Notes: generated by a model not told the origin, from the sequence alone. Counted from the stretch's first letter, positions 1 to 12,789 are shown. The stretch is DNA of 64,000 nucleotides from Flavobacteriaceae bacterium (GCA_029238215.1 JAQWGN010000001.1:48411-112410); one strand, 5' to 3'. A program made the numbers and translations.

Positions 1-1635
1 AACTTTGTGGACACACAAGGTGCAGATGTAGTTACTGGTAAAGTAATACATATGACCGACCGCGAGGCTATCATTGACATTAATGCAAAGTCTGAAGGTG
101 TTATTTCATTAAATGAATTCCGTTACAACCCAGATCTTAAAGTGGGCGATTCGGTTGAAGTGATGATTGATACTAGAGAAGATAAAACAGGTCAATTGGT
201 ATTATCGCACCGTAAGGCGCGTACCATTATGGCTTGGGATCGTGTAAATGGTGCTCACGATAATCAAGAAGTCGTTACAGGATTTGTTAAATGTCGTACT
301 AAAGGTGGAATGATTGTAGATGTGTTTGGCATTGAAGCATTCTTACCAGGGTCACAAATCGATGTGAAGCCTATTCGTGATTACGATCAGTATGTAAACA
401 AAAACATGGAATTCAAGATTGTAAAAATCAACCACGAATTCAAAAATGTTGTTGTATCACATAAAGCACTTATTGAAGCGGATATTGAAGAACAGAAAAA
501 AGAAATCATTGCACAACTTGAAAAAGGTCAAGTACTTGAAGGTACTGTGAAAAATATCACATCTTATGGTGTGTTTATTGACTTAGGTGGTGTTGATGGA
601 TTGGTGCATATTACAGACCTTTCTTGGAACCGTATTAGTCACCCAAGTGAAATCCTTGAAGTTGAGCAAAAACTTAATGTTGTTATCCTTGACTTTGATG
701 ATAATAAATCAAGAATTCAACTTGGTGTTAAGCAACTTACACAACACCCGTGGGAGTCTATTGGTGACACCATGAAAGAAGCAGATACAATTAAGGGTAA
801 AGTAACCGTTATTGCGGATTACGGAGCTTTTGTTGAAGTAGCTCCTGGCGTTGAAGGTTTAGTTCACGTTTCTGAAATGTCTTGGAGTACGCACTTACGC
901 TCTGCTCAAGATTTTGTGAAAGTTGGCGATGAGGTAGAAGCAGTTATCTTAAACTTGGATCGCGAAGAGCGAAAAATGTCATTAGGTATCAAACAACTTT
1001 CTCAAGACCCTTGGACTGATATCACGATCAAGTATCCATTAGGTTCTAAACATACTGGGATTGTTCGTAATTACACCAACTTTGGTGTTTTTGTAGAACT
1101 TGAAGAAGGTATTGATGGACTTATTTATATATCTGATTTATCTTGGACTAAGAAAGTTAAGCACCCATCAGAAATCGTTACAGTTGGTCAAGAGCTTGAT
1201 GTAATTGTTCTTGAGCTTGATGTTGAAGGACGTAAGTTAAGTCTTGGACATAAACAAACGACTGACAACCCATGGGAAAAGTATGCAAAAACCTATGGTG
1301 AAGGTTCAGTTCATGAACTGGCAGTAACTGAAATGGTTGACAAAGGCGCTACTATTTTCTTGAACGATGACATCACAGCATTTGTACCTGGACGTCATTT
1401 GGATAAGCAAGATGGAAGCAAGCTAGGTAAAGGAGAAACAGCCGAGTTTAAAGTAATTGAATTTAATAAAGACTTTAAGCGAGTTGTTATGTCTCATGCA
1501 GCTATTTACAAAGGTATTGAAGCTGATAATGTAAAAACGGCACGCCGTAAATCATCTGATAATAATGAAAAATCTACCCTCGGTGATTTGGACGCATTGG
1601 CAGATTTAAAACGTAAGATGGACGGCGAAGCCTAA
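1..1635 (+). CDS. rpsA: 30S ribosomal protein S1 (5' truncated by window edge)
   Basis: Repeated S1 RNA-binding motifs (e.g. GTVKNITSYGVFIDLGGVDGLVHITDLSW; GKVTVIADYGAFVEVAPGVEGLVHVSEMSW). The frame is open to the left edge; the GTG at 7 is probably not the real start. Confidence 0.95.
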   Translation, partial: NFVDTQGADVVTGKVIHMTDREAIIDINAKSEGVISLNEFRYNPDLKVGDSVEVMIDTREDKTGQLVLSHRKARTIMAWDRVNGAHDNQEVVTGFVKCRTKGGMIVDVFGIEAFLPGSQIDVKPIRDYDQYVNKNMEFKIVKINHEFKNVVVSHKALIEADIEEQKKEIIAQLEKGQVLEGTVKNITSYGVFIDLGGVDGLVHITDLSWNRISHPSEILEVEQKLNVVILDFDDNKSRIQLGVKQLTQHPWESIGDTMKEADTIKGKVTVIADYGAFVEVAPGVEGLVHVSEMSWSTHLRSAQDFVKVGDEVEAVILNLDREERKMSLGIKQLSQDPWTDITIKYPLGSKHTGIVRNYTNFGVFVELEEGIDGLIYISDLSWTKKVKHPSEIVTVGQELDVIVLELDVEGRKLSLGHKQTTDNPWEKYAKTYGEGSVHELAVTEMVDKGATIFLNDDITAFVPGRHLDKQDGSKLGKGETAEFKVIEFNKDFKRVVMSHAAIYKGIEADNVKTARRKSSDNNEKSTLGDLDALADLKRKMDGEA

Positions 1636-1655
1636 ATCGAGAAGTTTAGAAAAAT

Positions 1656-1680
1656 AAAAAGGGCCATTCGGCCCTTTTTT
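1656..1680. terminator. Bidirectional intrinsic terminator between convergent rpsA and leuB
   Basis: aaaaagggccattcggcccttttttt: GC-rich stem with A-tract and T-tract on either side; the T-tract runs into the leuB stop codon. Confidence 0.85.
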
Positions 1681-2738
1681 TATGCAATATTGTTTGCTAT
1701 AAAGTCTCCTACATCGCTAGTGTTAAGCGTTGATTCTGGGAAAACATCTGCCGTACACATATGTTTTTCAAGAGCCAAGTCCACAGCTTTTGTGATGGCT
1801 TTTGCCTCTTTGTCTAAATCGAAGTGTGTAAGCATCATGGCAGCAGAAAGTATCATGGCTATTGGATTAGCAATGCCTTTACCAGCACCTTGCGGAAACG
1901 ATCCGTGGATAGGCTCAAACAACGCATGTTTTTCACCAATTGATGAAGATGGCAACAAGCCAATCGAACCACCAATCACACTACCCTCATCAGAAATGAT
2001 ATCTCCAAAGAGATTACTAGTAAGCATTACATCAAATTGATTCGGCGCCAAGATCATTTGCATTGCTGCATTGTCTACAAATAAAAAGTGGAGTTCTACA
2101 TCATCGTATTCAGCTTTATGAAGTTCTGTCACTACTCTACGCCACAGCCGTGAAGATTCTAAAACATTTGCTTTATCTACAAGAGTAAGTACATTTCTAC
2201 GTTTACGTGCTGCAGCAAAAGCCTTGTGGGCAATACGTTCAATCTCAGTACGTGTATACTGGCATAGATCTGAAGCGGTGTTTTTATCCTCAGATAGTTT
2301 TTTTTCTCCAAAATAAATACCGCCAGTAAGTTCTCGATACATGACAAAATCTGTTCCTTTAACACGATCTTCTTTTAACGGAGATTGATGTAAAAGCGAA
2401 TCAAAAGTTTTTACTGGACGCACATTACAAAACAGTCCAAGTGCCTTACGAATGGCAAGCAGCCCTTGTTCTGGTCGAACCTTAGCATTAGGGTCATTGT
2501 CGTATTTTGGATCGCCAATGGCGCCAAACAATACAGCATCACTTGCTAAACTTATTTTAAGGGTATCCTTAGGTAGGGGATTGCCAGTTTTGTCAATGGC
2601 AATTGCACCCATATCAGCGTAAGTATATTTAAATTCATGCGAATAAACATTTGCGACTTTATCCAATACTTTTATAGCCTCTTGAATGATTTCTGGTCCA
2701 ATTCCATCTCCTGGAAGTACAGCAATATGCTTTTTCAT
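1680..2738 (-). CDS. leuB: 3-isopropylmalate dehydrogenase
   Basis: [17 protein letters not shown]...; TSNLFGDIISDEGSVIGGSIGLLPSSS; in a leu gene cluster. Confidence 0.97.
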   Translation of the reverse strand: MKKHIAVLPGDGIGPEIIQEAIKVLDKVANVYSHEFKYTYADMGAIAIDKTGNPLPKDTLKISLASDAVLFGAIGDPKYDNDPNAKVRPEQGLLAIRKALGLFCNVRPVKTFDSLLHQSPLKEDRVKGTDFVMYRELTGGIYFGEKKLSEDKNTASDLCQYTRTEIERIAHKAFAAARKRRNVLTLVDKANVLESSRLWRRVVTELHKAEYDDVELHFLFVDNAAMQMILAPNQFDVMLTSNLFGDIISDEGSVIGGSIGLLPSSSIGEKHALFEPIHGSFPQGAGKGIANPIAMILSAAMMLTHFDLDKEAKAITKAVDLALEKHMCTADVFPESTLNTSDVGDFIANNIA

Positions 2739-3322
2739 TAGCGGTTTTGTTCAAATGATTTAATAGCGTCTTTTTGACTTAATAGATAATCGATATCATC
2801 ATACCCATTGATTAGGCACATTTTTTTATAAGGATTAAGCTCAAAATCAACTTCAATGCCTGCCTTTTCGACAAGTAGCTTTTGTGTTTCTAGATTTACA
2901 TTAGCTTTCACAGCATTATCTTCCTCTATAGCGTGAAATAACTTCTTTAACACTTCAGGGCTTACTTGGATAGGTAGTATTCCATTGTTAAGTGCATTTC
3001 CTTTAAAAATGTCTGCAAAAAAGCTGGAGATTACTACACGAAATCCATAATCGGCTAGTGACCAAGCAGCATGCTCCCGACTAGATCCACATCCAAAATT
3101 ATTTCCCGCAACCAAAATAGCACCAGAATAGGTAGGGTTGTTAAGAACAAAATCTTTTTTGGGTGTATTGTCGTTATTGTAGCGCCAATCTTTAAAAAGA
3201 TTTTCACCAAATCCATTTCGATCAGTTGCTTTTAAAAATCGCGCAGGAATGATTTGATCGGTATCTACATTTTCTATTGTCAGTGGCACCATACCACTTG
3301 TTAAAACTTTAAATTTTTCCAT
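2738..3322 (-). CDS. leuD: 3-isopropylmalate dehydratase small subunit
   Basis: [29 protein letters not shown] motif; adjacent to leuC. Confidence 0.97.
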   Translation of the reverse strand: MEKFKVLTSGMVPLTIENVDTDQIIPARFLKATDRNGFGENLFKDWRYNNDNTPKKDFVLNNPTYSGAILVAGNNFGCGSSREHAAWSLADYGFRVVISSFFADIFKGNALNNGILPIQVSPEVLKKLFHAIEEDNAVKANVNLETQKLLVEKAGIEVDFELNPYKKMCLINGYDDIDYLLSQKDAIKSFEQNR

Positions 3323-4698
3323 TAGTTTTGACTTACATCAACTATTTTTCCAGCTACTGCTGCAGCTGCTGCAGTAACAGGACTCGCTAATAAGGTACGG
3401 GCGCCCTGTCCTTGTCTACCTTCAAAATTTCGATTTGACGTAGAAACGCAATAGGCACCAGCTGGGATTTTATCATCATTCATAGCCAAGCATGCAGAAC
3501 ATCCTGGTTGTCGAAGGATAAATCCAGCTTTTTCAAAAATTTGATCCAAGCCTTCTGAAACAATTTGTTTGGCTACTTGTTGTGATCCGGGAACAATTAG
3601 TGCTGAAACAGCAGCTGACTTTTGTTTTCCTGCCACATAGGCGGCGGCAGCTCTGAAATCTTCAATTCTAGAATTAGTACAACTGCCAATAAAAACATGA
3701 CTGATAGGCATATCAAGAAGTTTACTTCCTGCTTTAAGCCCCATATAGTTTAACGACTTGATAAAGCTAGCGTCATTAGATTCAGGAATATTATCGGTTA
3801 TTTTAATTCCCATTCCTGGGTTTGTCCCGTAAGTAATCATGGGTCGGATGTCTTCTGCAGGAAACGAGTGTTCTAAATCAAATGTTGCACCTTCATCTGT
3901 AGGTAAGGTTTTCCAATGGGCAATTTTTGATTCGAGTTCAGCTCCTTTAGGAGCAAATTCACGCCCTGAAACATAGTTAAAGGTTGTTTGATCTGGGGCA
4001 ATCATGCCACCACGAGCGCCCATTTCAATACTCATATTGCATACGGTCATGCGGCCTTCCATGCTCATTTCTTCAAATACAGACCCTGCAAATTCAACAA
4101 AGTATCCAGTTCCAGCATCTGTGCCTAATTTTGCAATAACATAGAGGATAACGTCTTTTGGTTGTACATCCGGATGTAAAGTTCCATCAACAACAACACG
4201 CATACTTTTTGGCTTTGCAACAAGCAAACACTGACTTGCAAATACCTGTGCAACTTGGCTTGTGCCAATACCAAATGCAATGGTACCAAAAGCACCATGC
4301 GTAGAGGTGTGACTATCACCACATACCATAGTCATTCCAGGTTGTGTAATGCCTAATTCAGGTCCGATCACGTGAACAATTCCTTGGTAAGGATGACCTA
4401 AGCCATAAAGCGTTACTCCATGGCGATCACAATTTGTTGTAAGCTGTGTAACTTGCTTACGTGATAATGCATCTTGTATTGGAAGGTGCTGATTTTCAGT
4501 TGGCACGTTATGATCTGCAGTAGCAACTACCTGGCTTGGACGAAAAAGTGAAATGTTCTTATCTTCCAAGACATTAAATGCCTGTGGACTTGTTACTTCA
4601 TGGATAAGATGTTTGTCTATATAAAGGATATCGGGTCCGTTGTCAACAGATGACACGACGTGACTATCCCAGACTTTATCAAAAAGAGTTTTTTTCAT
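3322..4698 (-). CDS. leuC: 3-isopropylmalate dehydratase large subunit
   Basis: Aconitase-family motifs ([40 protein letters not shown]). Confidence 0.97.
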   Translation of the reverse strand: MKKTLFDKVWDSHVVSSVDNGPDILYIDKHLIHEVTSPQAFNVLEDKNISLFRPSQVVATADHNVPTENQHLPIQDALSRKQVTQLTTNCDRHGVTLYGLGHPYQGIVHVIGPELGITQPGMTMVCGDSHTSTHGAFGTIAFGIGTSQVAQVFASQCLLVAKPKSMRVVVDGTLHPDVQPKDVILYVIAKLGTDAGTGYFVEFAGSVFEEMSMEGRMTVCNMSIEMGARGGMIAPDQTTFNYVSGREFAPKGAELESKIAHWKTLPTDEGATFDLEHSFPAEDIRPMITYGTNPGMGIKITDNIPESNDASFIKSLNYMGLKAGSKLLDMPISHVFIGSCTNSRIEDFRAAAAYVAGKQKSAAVSALIVPGSQQVAKQIVSEGLDQIFEKAGFILRQPGCSACLAMNDDKIPAGAYCVSTSNRNFEGRQGQGARTLLASPVTAAAAAVAGKIVDVSQN

Positions 4699-4702
4699 AA
4701 CG

Positions 4703-5863
4703 TTATAAGCCGATGCCAGCAGTTTTTATTATTTCAGGTATATCGTTATCGGTAATTTCTTTTTTCTTATCTGCAAAAGTTAAAAAGCTGGCATACGCCA
4801 TGTCTAATTCAATTTTGGTAAGTTCAATCCCGATATTTTTTGCTCTGTAAGCTAATGCAGCCCTTCCACTTCGTGCCGTAAGTACAATAGATGACGTGTC
4901 AACACCAACATCATGTGGATTGATGATTTCATAGGTTTCGCGATTTTTAATCACACCATCTTGGTGGATGCCAGAACTATGCGCAAATGCATTGGCACCA
5001 ACAATGGCTTTATTGGGTTGAACAATCATGCCCATTGCATCAGATACCATCTGACTTGTTTCAGAAAGCATTTTTGATTGTACATGCGTATCTAAGCCCA
5101 AATTAGGATGTTGACGCATTATCATGACAACTTCTTCAAGGGAAGTATTCCCTGCACGTTCACCAATTCCGTTGATAGTACACTCAATTTGCCGCGCTCC
5201 GTTAACAATTCCAGAAATAGAATTGGCAGTAGCCAAGCCTAAATCGTTATGGCAGTGACAGGATAATATGGCTTTGTGTATGGAAGGGACATGCTCCATA
5301 AGATACTTCATCTTGGCTCCATATTCTTCAGGAAGGCAATAGCCTGTAGTGTCTGGAATATTTAAGACAGTTGCCCCTGCCTGTATCATTGCCTCACAGA
5401 CTTGCGCTAAAAAGGCGTTATCAGTCCTTCCTGCGTCTTCCGCATAAAACTCGACATCTTCAACAAATTTCTTGGCATGCTTTACAGCTGCTACGCCACG
5501 CTCAATAATCTTTTCACGTGTGGATCTAAATTTATGATGAATGTGAGAGTCAGAAGTACCAATTCCTGTGTGGATACGAGGGCGATTTGCAGGCTTTAAT
5601 GCTTCTGCAGCAACTTCAATGTCTTTTTGTACAGCACGTGTTAGTCCACAAACCACGGCATTTTTAACCGTTTTTGCTACTTGATAAACAGCATCAAAAT
5701 CTCCAGGAGATGAAATAGGAAAACCTGCTTCAATAATATCTACCCCTAAAACATCTAGACGTTTAGCAAGTATGATTTTTTGTTCTTTGTTTAGCTTACA
5801 CCCAGGGACTTGTTCCCCATCGCGTAAGGTTGTATCAAAAATTTGAACGTATTCTTTATTCAT
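4703..5863 (-). CDS. leuA: 2-isopropylmalate synthase
   Basis: [42 protein letters not shown]; first gene of the leuACDB cluster. Confidence 0.95.
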   Translation of the reverse strand: MNKEYVQIFDTTLRDGEQVPGCKLNKEQKIILAKRLDVLGVDIIEAGFPISSPGDFDAVYQVAKTVKNAVVCGLTRAVQKDIEVAAEALKPANRPRIHTGIGTSDSHIHHKFRSTREKIIERGVAAVKHAKKFVEDVEFYAEDAGRTDNAFLAQVCEAMIQAGATVLNIPDTTGYCLPEEYGAKMKYLMEHVPSIHKAILSCHCHNDLGLATANSISGIVNGARQIECTINGIGERAGNTSLEEVVMIMRQHPNLGLDTHVQSKMLSETSQMVSDAMGMIVQPNKAIVGANAFAHSSGIHQDGVIKNRETYEIINPHDVGVDTSSIVLTARSGRAALAYRAKNIGIELTKIELDMAYASFLTFADKKKEITDNDIPEIIKTAGIGL

Positions 5864-5946
5864 GTTAAAATAACGTTAAAGACAAAAGTAACTAATTTTA
5901 GAAACTAAGCATACAGAATTAACCCCATCCTGTGGTTTTTTTCTTA

Positions 5947-6627
5947 TCATTTTTTAATAGTGCTATTCCATAATGGATCTTCTGGGGTTGGCGCAACAAA
6001 ACTTATGGGCTCTTTCAGCGTAGGATGCACCAGAGATAGCTTTCTTGCGTGTAAATGTATGCTCCCATTTTTATTGGATCGTGGCGCTCCGTACTTAAGA
6101 TCTCCTTTGATAATCATTCCTTCTTTACACAGTTGTGCTCTAATTTGATGATGACGGCCTGTTAATAATTCAACTTCAAGCAGGCTATATCGATCTAAGC
6201 GTTGTTTTTCCTTGTACACGAGTTCAGCAAACTTGCTGTTAGGAACTTCTTTTAAATGTGCAAAAGATTTATTCTGCTTTGGCTTTCTTATCAAGTAATG
6301 TGATAATCGGGTAGGGGTAGGCTTAGGTTTCCCAGAGACCATTGCCCAATAGACCTTTTGTGGAGTTTTATCAGCAAATTGTTGATTTAGTCGTGAAAGG
6401 GCTTTCGATGTTTTGGCTAAAATCATGACACCGCTGGTGGGTCTATCTAGACGATGAACCAATCCCATGAACACATTACCAGGTTTCTGATCTCGATTTT
6501 TGATAAAAACTTTTAGGGCGTCAACAACTGACACATCTCCTGTTTGATCCCCTTGTGACAACATTCCTGCAGGCTTATTGATGACCAAAATGTGGTTATC
6601 CTCAAAAAGGATTTCTGGTGTTGTCAA
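5947..6627 (-). CDS. RluA-family pseudouridine synthase
   Basis: VHRLDRPTSGVMILAKT catalytic motif; LLTGRHHQIRAQ. Confidence 0.92.
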   Translation of the reverse strand: MTTPEILFEDNHILVINKPAGMLSQGDQTGDVSVVDALKVFIKNRDQKPGNVFMGLVHRLDRPTSGVMILAKTSKALSRLNQQFADKTPQKVYWAMVSGKPKPTPTRLSHYLIRKPKQNKSFAHLKEVPNSKFAELVYKEKQRLDRYSLLEVELLTGRHHQIRAQLCKEGMIIKGDLKYGAPRSNKNGSIHLHARKLSLVHPTLKEPISFVAPTPEDPLWNSTIKK

Positions 6628-7461
6628 TTAGTACTGTTCATTTTTGTTAGGAAACTCGTTGGTTTTTACATCTTGTATGTATTGCTGAACGGCAGTTGTC
6701 ATTTGATCGTAAAGGTTCATATAGCGACGTAAAAAGCGAGGGCTAAACTCTGTAGTAAGCCCAAGCATATCGTGAAGTACAAGTACCTGTCCATCGACGT
6801 CACCACCAGCACCAATTCCGATTACAGGAATTTGCACTGTTTTAGCAACTTTTGCAGCCAGCTCTGCTGGAATTTTTTCTAAGACCAAGGCAAAACAACC
6901 TAATTTTTCTAACAATTGGGCATCTTCTAAAAGTTTTGCTGCTTCAGCTTCTTCCCGAGCGCGAACCGTGTAGGTTCCAAACTTATAAATGGATTGAGGT
7001 GTTAATCCAAGGTGTCCCATTACGGGAATACCCGCGTTTAAAATCCGTGTTATGGAGTCTTTTATTTCTGCACCTCCTTCAACTTTAATTGCGTGCGCTC
7101 CTGCTTCTTTCATAATGCGAATTGAAGATCGCAATGCTTCCTTAGGATCAGACTGATATGTTCCAAAGGGTAAATCAACAACAACAAGCGCTCGCTTAAC
7201 AGCCCGTACTACTGCGTCGGCATGATAGATCATTTGATCGATTGTTATTGGTAAGGTTGTTTCATGACCCGACATCACATTTGAAGCAGAGTCGCCTACC
7301 AAAATTACATCAACAGCTGCGGCATCTACTGCTTTTGCCATAGAATAGTCGTAGGCTGTTAGCATTGAGATTTTCTCTCCTGCCTGTTTCATTTCAAATA
7401 ACGAATTGGTGGTTATTCGCTTATATGATTTGCTTGTTGATGACATACATATTTTTTTCAA
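6628..7461 (-). CDS. panB: 3-methyl-2-oxobutanoate hydroxymethyltransferase
   Basis: [65 protein letters not shown]. Confidence 0.96.
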   Translation of the reverse strand: MKKICMSSTSKSYKRITTNSLFEMKQAGEKISMLTAYDYSMAKAVDAAAVDVILVGDSASNVMSGHETTLPITIDQMIYHADAVVRAVKRALVVVDLPFGTYQSDPKEALRSSIRIMKEAGAHAIKVEGGAEIKDSITRILNAGIPVMGHLGLTPQSIYKFGTYTVRAREEAEAAKLLEDAQLLEKLGCFALVLEKIPAELAAKVAKTVQIPVIGIGAGGDVDGQVLVLHDMLGLTTEFSPRFLRRYMNLYDQMTTAVQQYIQDVKTNEFPNKNEQY

Positions 7462-7557
7462 AAATACAGTATTGTGAACAATCTATGCAACATGACAAGC
7501 TGTCAGCAAATCGATGTGGCATAAAGATTGACAATACCATAGAAAATATGTAATATA

Positions 7558-9453
7558 ATGAGTAAAATTATAGGTATTGATTTAGGAACAACCAACTCGT
7601 GTGTTTCTGTAATGGAAGGGAATGAACCAGTAGTAATCCCTAATGCTGAAGGAAAACGCACAACCCCGTCGGTTATTGCGTTTGTTGAAGGAGGAGAAAT
7701 TAAAGTAGGTGACCCAGCCAAACGTCAGGCTGTAACAAACCCTACAAAAACGATATCTTCTATTAAACGATTTATGGGAAACAAATTCTCTGAATCCAAA
7801 AAAGAAGTTGAGCGTGTTCCTTATAAAGTAGTTAAAGGTGATAATGACACCCCTCGTGTCGATATTGATGGGCGACTATACAGTGCTCAAGAATTATCTG
7901 CAATGGTACTTCAAAAGATGAAAAAAACAGCTGAGGATTATCTTGGTCAGGCAGTAACTGAGGCTGTGATTACAGTACCTGCTTACTTTAATGACGCACA
8001 ACGACAAGCGACCAAAGAGGCTGGAGAAATTTCAGGCTTAAAAGTGCAACGTATTATAAATGAACCCACTGCTGCTGCCTTGGCCTACGGCATGGATAAG
8101 GGTGGTTCTGACAAAAAAATTGCAGTCTATGATCTTGGAGGTGGAACTTTTGATATCTCTATCCTTGAATTAGGCGATGGTGTCTTTGAAGTTCTTTCAA
8201 CCAATGGGGATACGCATCTTGGTGGCGATGATTTTGATGATGTCATTATTCATTGGCTTGCTTACGAATTTGAAGAAACGGAAGAGATTAATTTGCGTAA
8301 AGATCCTATGGCATTACAGCGCTTAAAAGAAGCCGCTGAAAAGGCAAAAATTGAATTGTCTTCGTCGTCACAAACGGAAATTAATCTTCCATACATTACT
8401 GCAACTGCTTCAGGTCCTAAACACTTAGTAAAAACTCTTACTCGTGCTAAGTTTGAACAACTTGCTGATGAATTGGTAAAGCGTTCCATGAATCCTGTAA
8501 AAAAGGCGTTGGATGACGCAGGTCTTTCAACAGGAGATATTGATGAGGTTATTTTAGTGGGTGGATCTACACGTATTCCTGTGATTCAGGAAGAAGTGGA
8601 GAAGTTTTTCGGTAAGAAACCTTCAAAAGGAGTTAATCCTGATGAAGTCGTTGCTGTTGGTGCTGCCATTCAAGGTGGTGTACTTACAGGAGATGTTAAA
8701 GATGTTCTTTTATTAGACGTTACTCCGCTTTCCCTAGGTATTGAAACTATGGGTGGTGTAATGACAAAACTTATCGAATCAAATACAACAATCCCGACAA
8801 AAAAATCTCAAGTTTTTTCTACTGCTGCTGACAACCAGCCCTCTGTAGAAATTCATGTGATTCAAGGAGAGCGTTCTATGGCTGCTGACAACAAGACTAT
8901 TGGTCGTTTTCACCTAGATGGTATTCCTCCAGCACAACGAGGTGTTCCACAAGTTGAAGTTACTTTTGATATTGACGCTAATGGACTAATTCACGTTACC
9001 GCAATGGATAAGGCTACCAATAAATCTCAGGATATTCGTATCGAAGCTTCTTCTGGTCTTACCGAAGAAGAAATTGAACGCATGCGAAAAGAGGCAGAAG
9101 CTAATGCTGACGCAGATAAAAAGTCTAAAGAACAAGTAGAAGTGCTCAACAATGCGGATCAAATGATTTTCCAAACGGAAAAGCAACTCAAAGAGTTTGG
9201 TGACAAACTTTCTGAAGATAAAAAAGCACCAATTGAAACTGCACTTGAAGGACTTAAGAAAGCTTATGAAGCGAACGATTTAGAGGCGATAAAGCCTGCA
9301 CTTGATACGATTAATGAGGCATGGAAACAAGCTTCTGAAGAAATGTATAAAGCGCAACAAGAAGCGGGTGGAGACACACCTCCAGCTGATGACGCTTCAG
9401 CCCCATCATCTGATGATGATGTTGAAGATGTTGACTTTGAAGAAGTTAAATAA
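7558..9453 (+). CDS. dnaK: Molecular chaperone DnaK (Hsp70)
   Basis: [21 protein letters not shown]; full-length Hsp70 with acidic C-terminus [13 protein letters not shown]. Confidence 0.99.
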   Translation: MSKIIGIDLGTTNSCVSVMEGNEPVVIPNAEGKRTTPSVIAFVEGGEIKVGDPAKRQAVTNPTKTISSIKRFMGNKFSESKKEVERVPYKVVKGDNDTPRVDIDGRLYSAQELSAMVLQKMKKTAEDYLGQAVTEAVITVPAYFNDAQRQATKEAGEISGLKVQRIINEPTAAALAYGMDKGGSDKKIAVYDLGGGTFDISILELGDGVFEVLSTNGDTHLGGDDFDDVIIHWLAYEFEETEEINLRKDPMALQRLKEAAEKAKIELSSSSQTEINLPYITATASGPKHLVKTLTRAKFEQLADELVKRSMNPVKKALDDAGLSTGDIDEVILVGGSTRIPVIQEEVEKFFGKKPSKGVNPDEVVAVGAAIQGGVLTGDVKDVLLLDVTPLSLGIETMGGVMTKLIESNTTIPTKKSQVFSTAADNQPSVEIHVIQGERSMAADNKTIGRFHLDGIPPAQRGVPQVEVTFDIDANGLIHVTAMDKATNKSQDIRIEASSGLTEEEIERMRKEAEANADADKKSKEQVEVLNNADQMIFQTEKQLKEFGDKLSEDKKAPIETALEGLKKAYEANDLEAIKPALDTINEAWKQASEEMYKAQQEAGGDTPPADDASAPSSDDDVEDVDFEEVK

Positions 9454-9464
9454 ATAAAACCTAT

Positions 9465-9494
9465 GCGCCCCGCCAACGGGGCGCTTCTTTTATT
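9465..9494 (+). terminator. Intrinsic terminator after dnaK
   Basis: gcgccccgccaacggggcgcttctttt hairpin plus T-rich tail, ending immediately before the next start codon. Confidence 0.8.
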
Positions 9495-9914
9495 ATGAAT
9501 AATGAAAACGTTTTAGCCGTATTGCAAGAACGCTGTGCAAACACATTAGTGGACACCCTTGGCGTTACTTTTGTTGAACTCGGTGAAGATTATCTTACAG
9601 CCAAAATGCCTGTCACTGCTGCAGTACATCAAGTTGATGGGGTTTTACATGGTGGTGCTACTGCTGCGTTAGCCGAAACGGTCGGTAGTGCTGCATGCGC
9701 TATTTTTTGTAAAACGGATAATGTTATCATGCGTGGAATTGAGGTTTCTGCCAACCATGTCCGTGGTGTCCGCTCGGGGTATGTGTATGCAAAAGCAACA
9801 GCATTACACAAAGGGAACACCATGCAACATTGGCAAATATCAATTACCAATGATGAGGACCAGTTGGTATCTTCTTGTAAGCTAACGACCATTATTCTTC
9901 CCAATAAGAAATAG
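9495..9914 (+). CDS. Hotdog-fold thioesterase (PaaI family)
   Basis: HQVDGVLHGGATAALAETVGSAA motif, ~139 aa. Confidence 0.88.
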   Translation: MNNENVLAVLQERCANTLVDTLGVTFVELGEDYLTAKMPVTAAVHQVDGVLHGGATAALAETVGSAACAIFCKTDNVIMRGIEVSANHVRGVRSGYVYAKATALHKGNTMQHWQISITNDEDQLVSSCKLTTIILPNKK

Positions 9915-9922
9915 TATGTATC

Positions 9923-10858
9923 TTGATACACTTAATTAAGTGTATGCATTTAGAACATATTCGAGCACAACAAGGTGGTTTTTTTGGAAAGTATTTTTTT
10001 GGAATAATCATTATACTTTTTGTGTTTCTTATCGCCAATATTCCACACTTATTAGCAATGGCATCTGAAGTTGGATTTGAGCAACTTGGCAGTATGGATG
10101 CTGCAGAACTGCTCAAAATATTGCCCTCAAATAAAAATTTAGCATTAATGTTATTGCCTTTTGCTGTAATTGCTGGTGTAATTTTATTGCTGGTTCGAAA
10201 ACTTCATAAACTTTCTGTCGTTGAATTTATTACCTCACGTCAAAAGATTGACTGGAAGCGTGTTGGATTTGCCTTTTTTTCCATCACCTTTTTAACATCG
10301 TTATTGTTTGTTGGATCTTATATGTCGAATCCCAATGATTTTCAATTGAATTTTGATGCCCAAGCCTTCGCTGTTTTATTTGTAATTGCTATTGTCATGG
10401 TTCCTTTGCAAGCTAGTGCAGAAGAACTATTTTTTCGTGGGTACCTAATGCAAGGACTTGGTCAAGTTTTTTCTAAACGCCTTATGCCCTTATTGATAAC
10501 TTCTTTACTTTTTGGATATCTTCATTATTCAAATCCTGAGGTTGAAAAATTAGGGTCTTTGTTAATGGTTTCCTATGTTTCTACTGGTTTTTTCTTGGGT
10601 ATAATTACTCTGATGGACGAGGGTCTTGAGCTTGCACTTGGATTTCATGCAGGAAATAATTTACTAATATCATTACTGGTTACAGCAGATTGGACTGCCT
10701 TTCAAACACATTCAATTTTTTTAGATGTATCCGACCCTAATGTATATATGTATGCTTTTATGTCTTTGCCAATGTATGGTTTGTTGCTGTTTGTATACAC
10801 CAAGAAATACGGCTGGAGTAACTGGAAGCAAAAGTTACTAGGAAGTCCTACAGTTTAA
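9923..10858 (+). CDS. CPBP-family intramembrane metalloprotease
   Basis: Multi-TM with EELFFRGYLMQ, FGYLHYSNPE and GFHAGNN motifs. Confidence 0.85.
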   Translation: MIHLIKCMHLEHIRAQQGGFFGKYFFGIIIILFVFLIANIPHLLAMASEVGFEQLGSMDAAELLKILPSNKNLALMLLPFAVIAGVILLLVRKLHKLSVVEFITSRQKIDWKRVGFAFFSITFLTSLLFVGSYMSNPNDFQLNFDAQAFAVLFVIAIVMVPLQASAEELFFRGYLMQGLGQVFSKRLMPLLITSLLFGYLHYSNPEVEKLGSLLMVSYVSTGFFLGIITLMDEGLELALGFHAGNNLLISLLVTADWTAFQTHSIFLDVSDPNVYMYAFMSLPMYGLLLFVYTKKYGWSNWKQKLLGSPTV

Positions 10859-11318
10859 GCAGCATTTTAATATCTCCCCGTGCATAGGGACTATCTTCAT
10901 TTGGCACTTCTTTAAAACCGAATTTAAGATACAAATAAATGGATTTTTCTAGTTTTCTACTGGTGTATAACAACACGTTTCCATAGCCTAGATTTTTAGC
11001 TGTTGTAAGTGAATGTTGGAGCAATTTTTGCCCGTATCCTTTTCCTTGGTAGGCTTCTGTGATTGCCATTTTACCTAATTCTACGCAACCATTTAATGGG
11101 GGTAATAATGCGTAAGTTCCGACGACTTGGTTTTTTATGATGCCAAAGAAAATATATCCGCCGTTATTTATGATTTTATTTTCGCAGTTTTCAAGTAATG
11201 TTGCATCATAGGGTTCTACAACAAAGTATTTTTCTAACCATTCCACGTTTAGTTTTTTGAAGTAAGGTTTTAACGCCTTTTCATACGGAATGATTTTAAA
11301 TTCATTAGTCACGGCCAA
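10848..11318 (-). CDS. GNAT-family N-acetyltransferase
   Basis: [25 protein letters not shown] acetyl-CoA binding motif. Confidence 0.88.
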   Translation of the reverse strand: MAVTNEFKIIPYEKALKPYFKKLNVEWLEKYFVVEPYDATLLENCENKIINNGGYIFFGIIKNQVVGTYALLPPLNGCVELGKMAITEAYQGKGYGQKLLQHSLTTAKNLGYGNVLLYTSRKLEKSIYLYLKFGFKEVPNEDSPYARGDIKMLLKL

Positions 11319-12699
11319 TCATATTTTTGGGTTGCACCCAAGCATCAAACTCATCTGAAGTAAGGTAGCCTGTTTCTAATGCTGCTTGCTTTAAGGTTAG
11401 TTTTTTCTTGTGTGCCAAATTGGCTATTTCTGCGGCCTTATAATACCCAATTTTAGTATTTAGCGCGGTCACTAGCATGAGAGAATTGTTCAAGAGCGAA
11501 TCAATAGTTTCTAGATTTGGTTCAATTCCTTGCGCGCAATTGCTGTCAAAACTCATAGAAGCATCACCCAATAGCCGAGCTGATTCCAATACATTGGCAG
11601 CCATGATGGGTTTATAAACATTGAGCTCAAAATGTCCTTGCGAGCCGGCAAAAGCTACTGCAGCATCATTGCCCATTACCTGCGTACAAACCATGGTTAA
11701 TGCTTCGCATTGCGTAGGGTTTACTTTACCAGGCATTATAGAGCTTCCAGGTTCATTTGCTGGAATAATAAGTTCTCCAATTCCCGACCTAGGACCACTA
11801 GCCATCATCCGGATATCATTGCCGATTTTAAATAATGAGACGGCCAATTGACGTAAGGCACCATGCGTTTCTACTAATGCATCATGTGACGCAAGGGCTT
11901 CAAATTTATTTTCAGCAGTCACAAAAGGAAGCCCCGTAAATGAAGCAATGTATTCAGCCACCTTTTTACTATATCCCTTAGGCGTATTGATACCCGTGCC
12001 AACGGCAGTACCTCCAAGGGCAAGTTGAGCCAAATGGGGTAGGGTGTTTTCTAGTGCTTTTATTCCATTATTGAGTTGTGCCACATACCCTGAAAATTCT
12101 TGACCAAGGCTCAAAGGCGTTGCATCCATAAAGTGTGTACGACCAATCTTAATAACCGCATCAAAGGCAATTGTTTTTTGTTTTAACGTATCTCTAAGAG
12201 TACGTATTCCAGGAAGTGTAGTTTCAACCAAGCGCTTATATATCGCTATGTGCATTGCTGTAGGAAACGTATCATTTGAAGATTGTGATTTATTTACGTC
12301 ATCGTTAGGAGCTAACGTTCGTGTTCCTTTACCTAAAGTATTTCCTTCTAATACATGTGCTCTGTTGGCAATAACTTCGTTTACATTCATGTTGGACTGA
12401 GTTCCAGAGCCAGTCTGCCATATTACTAACGGAAATTGATCATCGAGTTTACCTTGCTCAATTTCATCACAGACCTTTGCAATAAGGTCTCGTTTGTTCG
12501 CATCTAATACACCTAAATCAGTATTTGTATATGCCGCTGCTTTTTTAAGAATCGCAAATCCATAAACAATATCTAGAGGCATGGATGCAGCAGCACCAAT
12601 TTTAAAGTTTTTCCTAGAACGTTCTGTTTGCGCACCCCAATATTTATCAGCGGGGACTTGTACAGTTCCCATCGTGTCTTTTTCTTCCCGTACTTTCAT
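11305..12699 (-). CDS. fumC: Class II fumarate hydratase
   Basis: [15 protein letters not shown]; signature [16 protein letters not shown]. Confidence 0.97.
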   Translation of the reverse strand: MKVREEKDTMGTVQVPADKYWGAQTERSRKNFKIGAAASMPLDIVYGFAILKKAAAYTNTDLGVLDANKRDLIAKVCDEIEQGKLDDQFPLVIWQTGSGTQSNMNVNEVIANRAHVLEGNTLGKGTRTLAPNDDVNKSQSSNDTFPTAMHIAIYKRLVETTLPGIRTLRDTLKQKTIAFDAVIKIGRTHFMDATPLSLGQEFSGYVAQLNNGIKALENTLPHLAQLALGGTAVGTGINTPKGYSKKVAEYIASFTGLPFVTAENKFEALASHDALVETHGALRQLAVSLFKIGNDIRMMASGPRSGIGELIIPANEPGSSIMPGKVNPTQCEALTMVCTQVMGNDAAVAFAGSQGHFELNVYKPIMAANVLESARLLGDASMSFDSNCAQGIEPNLETIDSLLNNSLMLVTALNTKIGYYKAAEIANLAHKKKLTLKQAALETGYLTSDEFDAWVQPKNMIGRD

Positions 12700-12767
12700 G
12701 TAGATATTTTGTACAAAAATACAAAAGCAGAAGCATTTAATTTGTTGTAAGGTAAAGAACCAATATG

Positions 12768-12775
12768 TACCTTTG
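12768..12775 (+). promoter_or_regulatory. Bacteroidota-type -7 element (TACCTTTG) with upstream TTG at 12745-12747
   Basis: Matches TAnnTTTG with a TTG 20 nt upstream; lies 15 nt before the ATG of the small ORF at 12790. Confidence 0.55.
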
Positions 12776-12789
12776 TCAAAACTTCAATT

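Noticed and set aside
1690-2040. 116-aa ORF antisense to leuB, and many similar 60-150 aa antisense ORFs (e.g. 20949..21413, 26-28 kb, 53359..53655)
   Set aside because: They lie opposite strongly supported genes with no domain signatures; best explained as by-products of codon usage on the opposite strand.
5925-5945. Hairpin with T-tract (aaccccatcctgtggttttttt) between leuA and the RluA gene
   Set aside because: Imperfect stem, and the T-tract orientation is opposite to transcription of both flanking genes.
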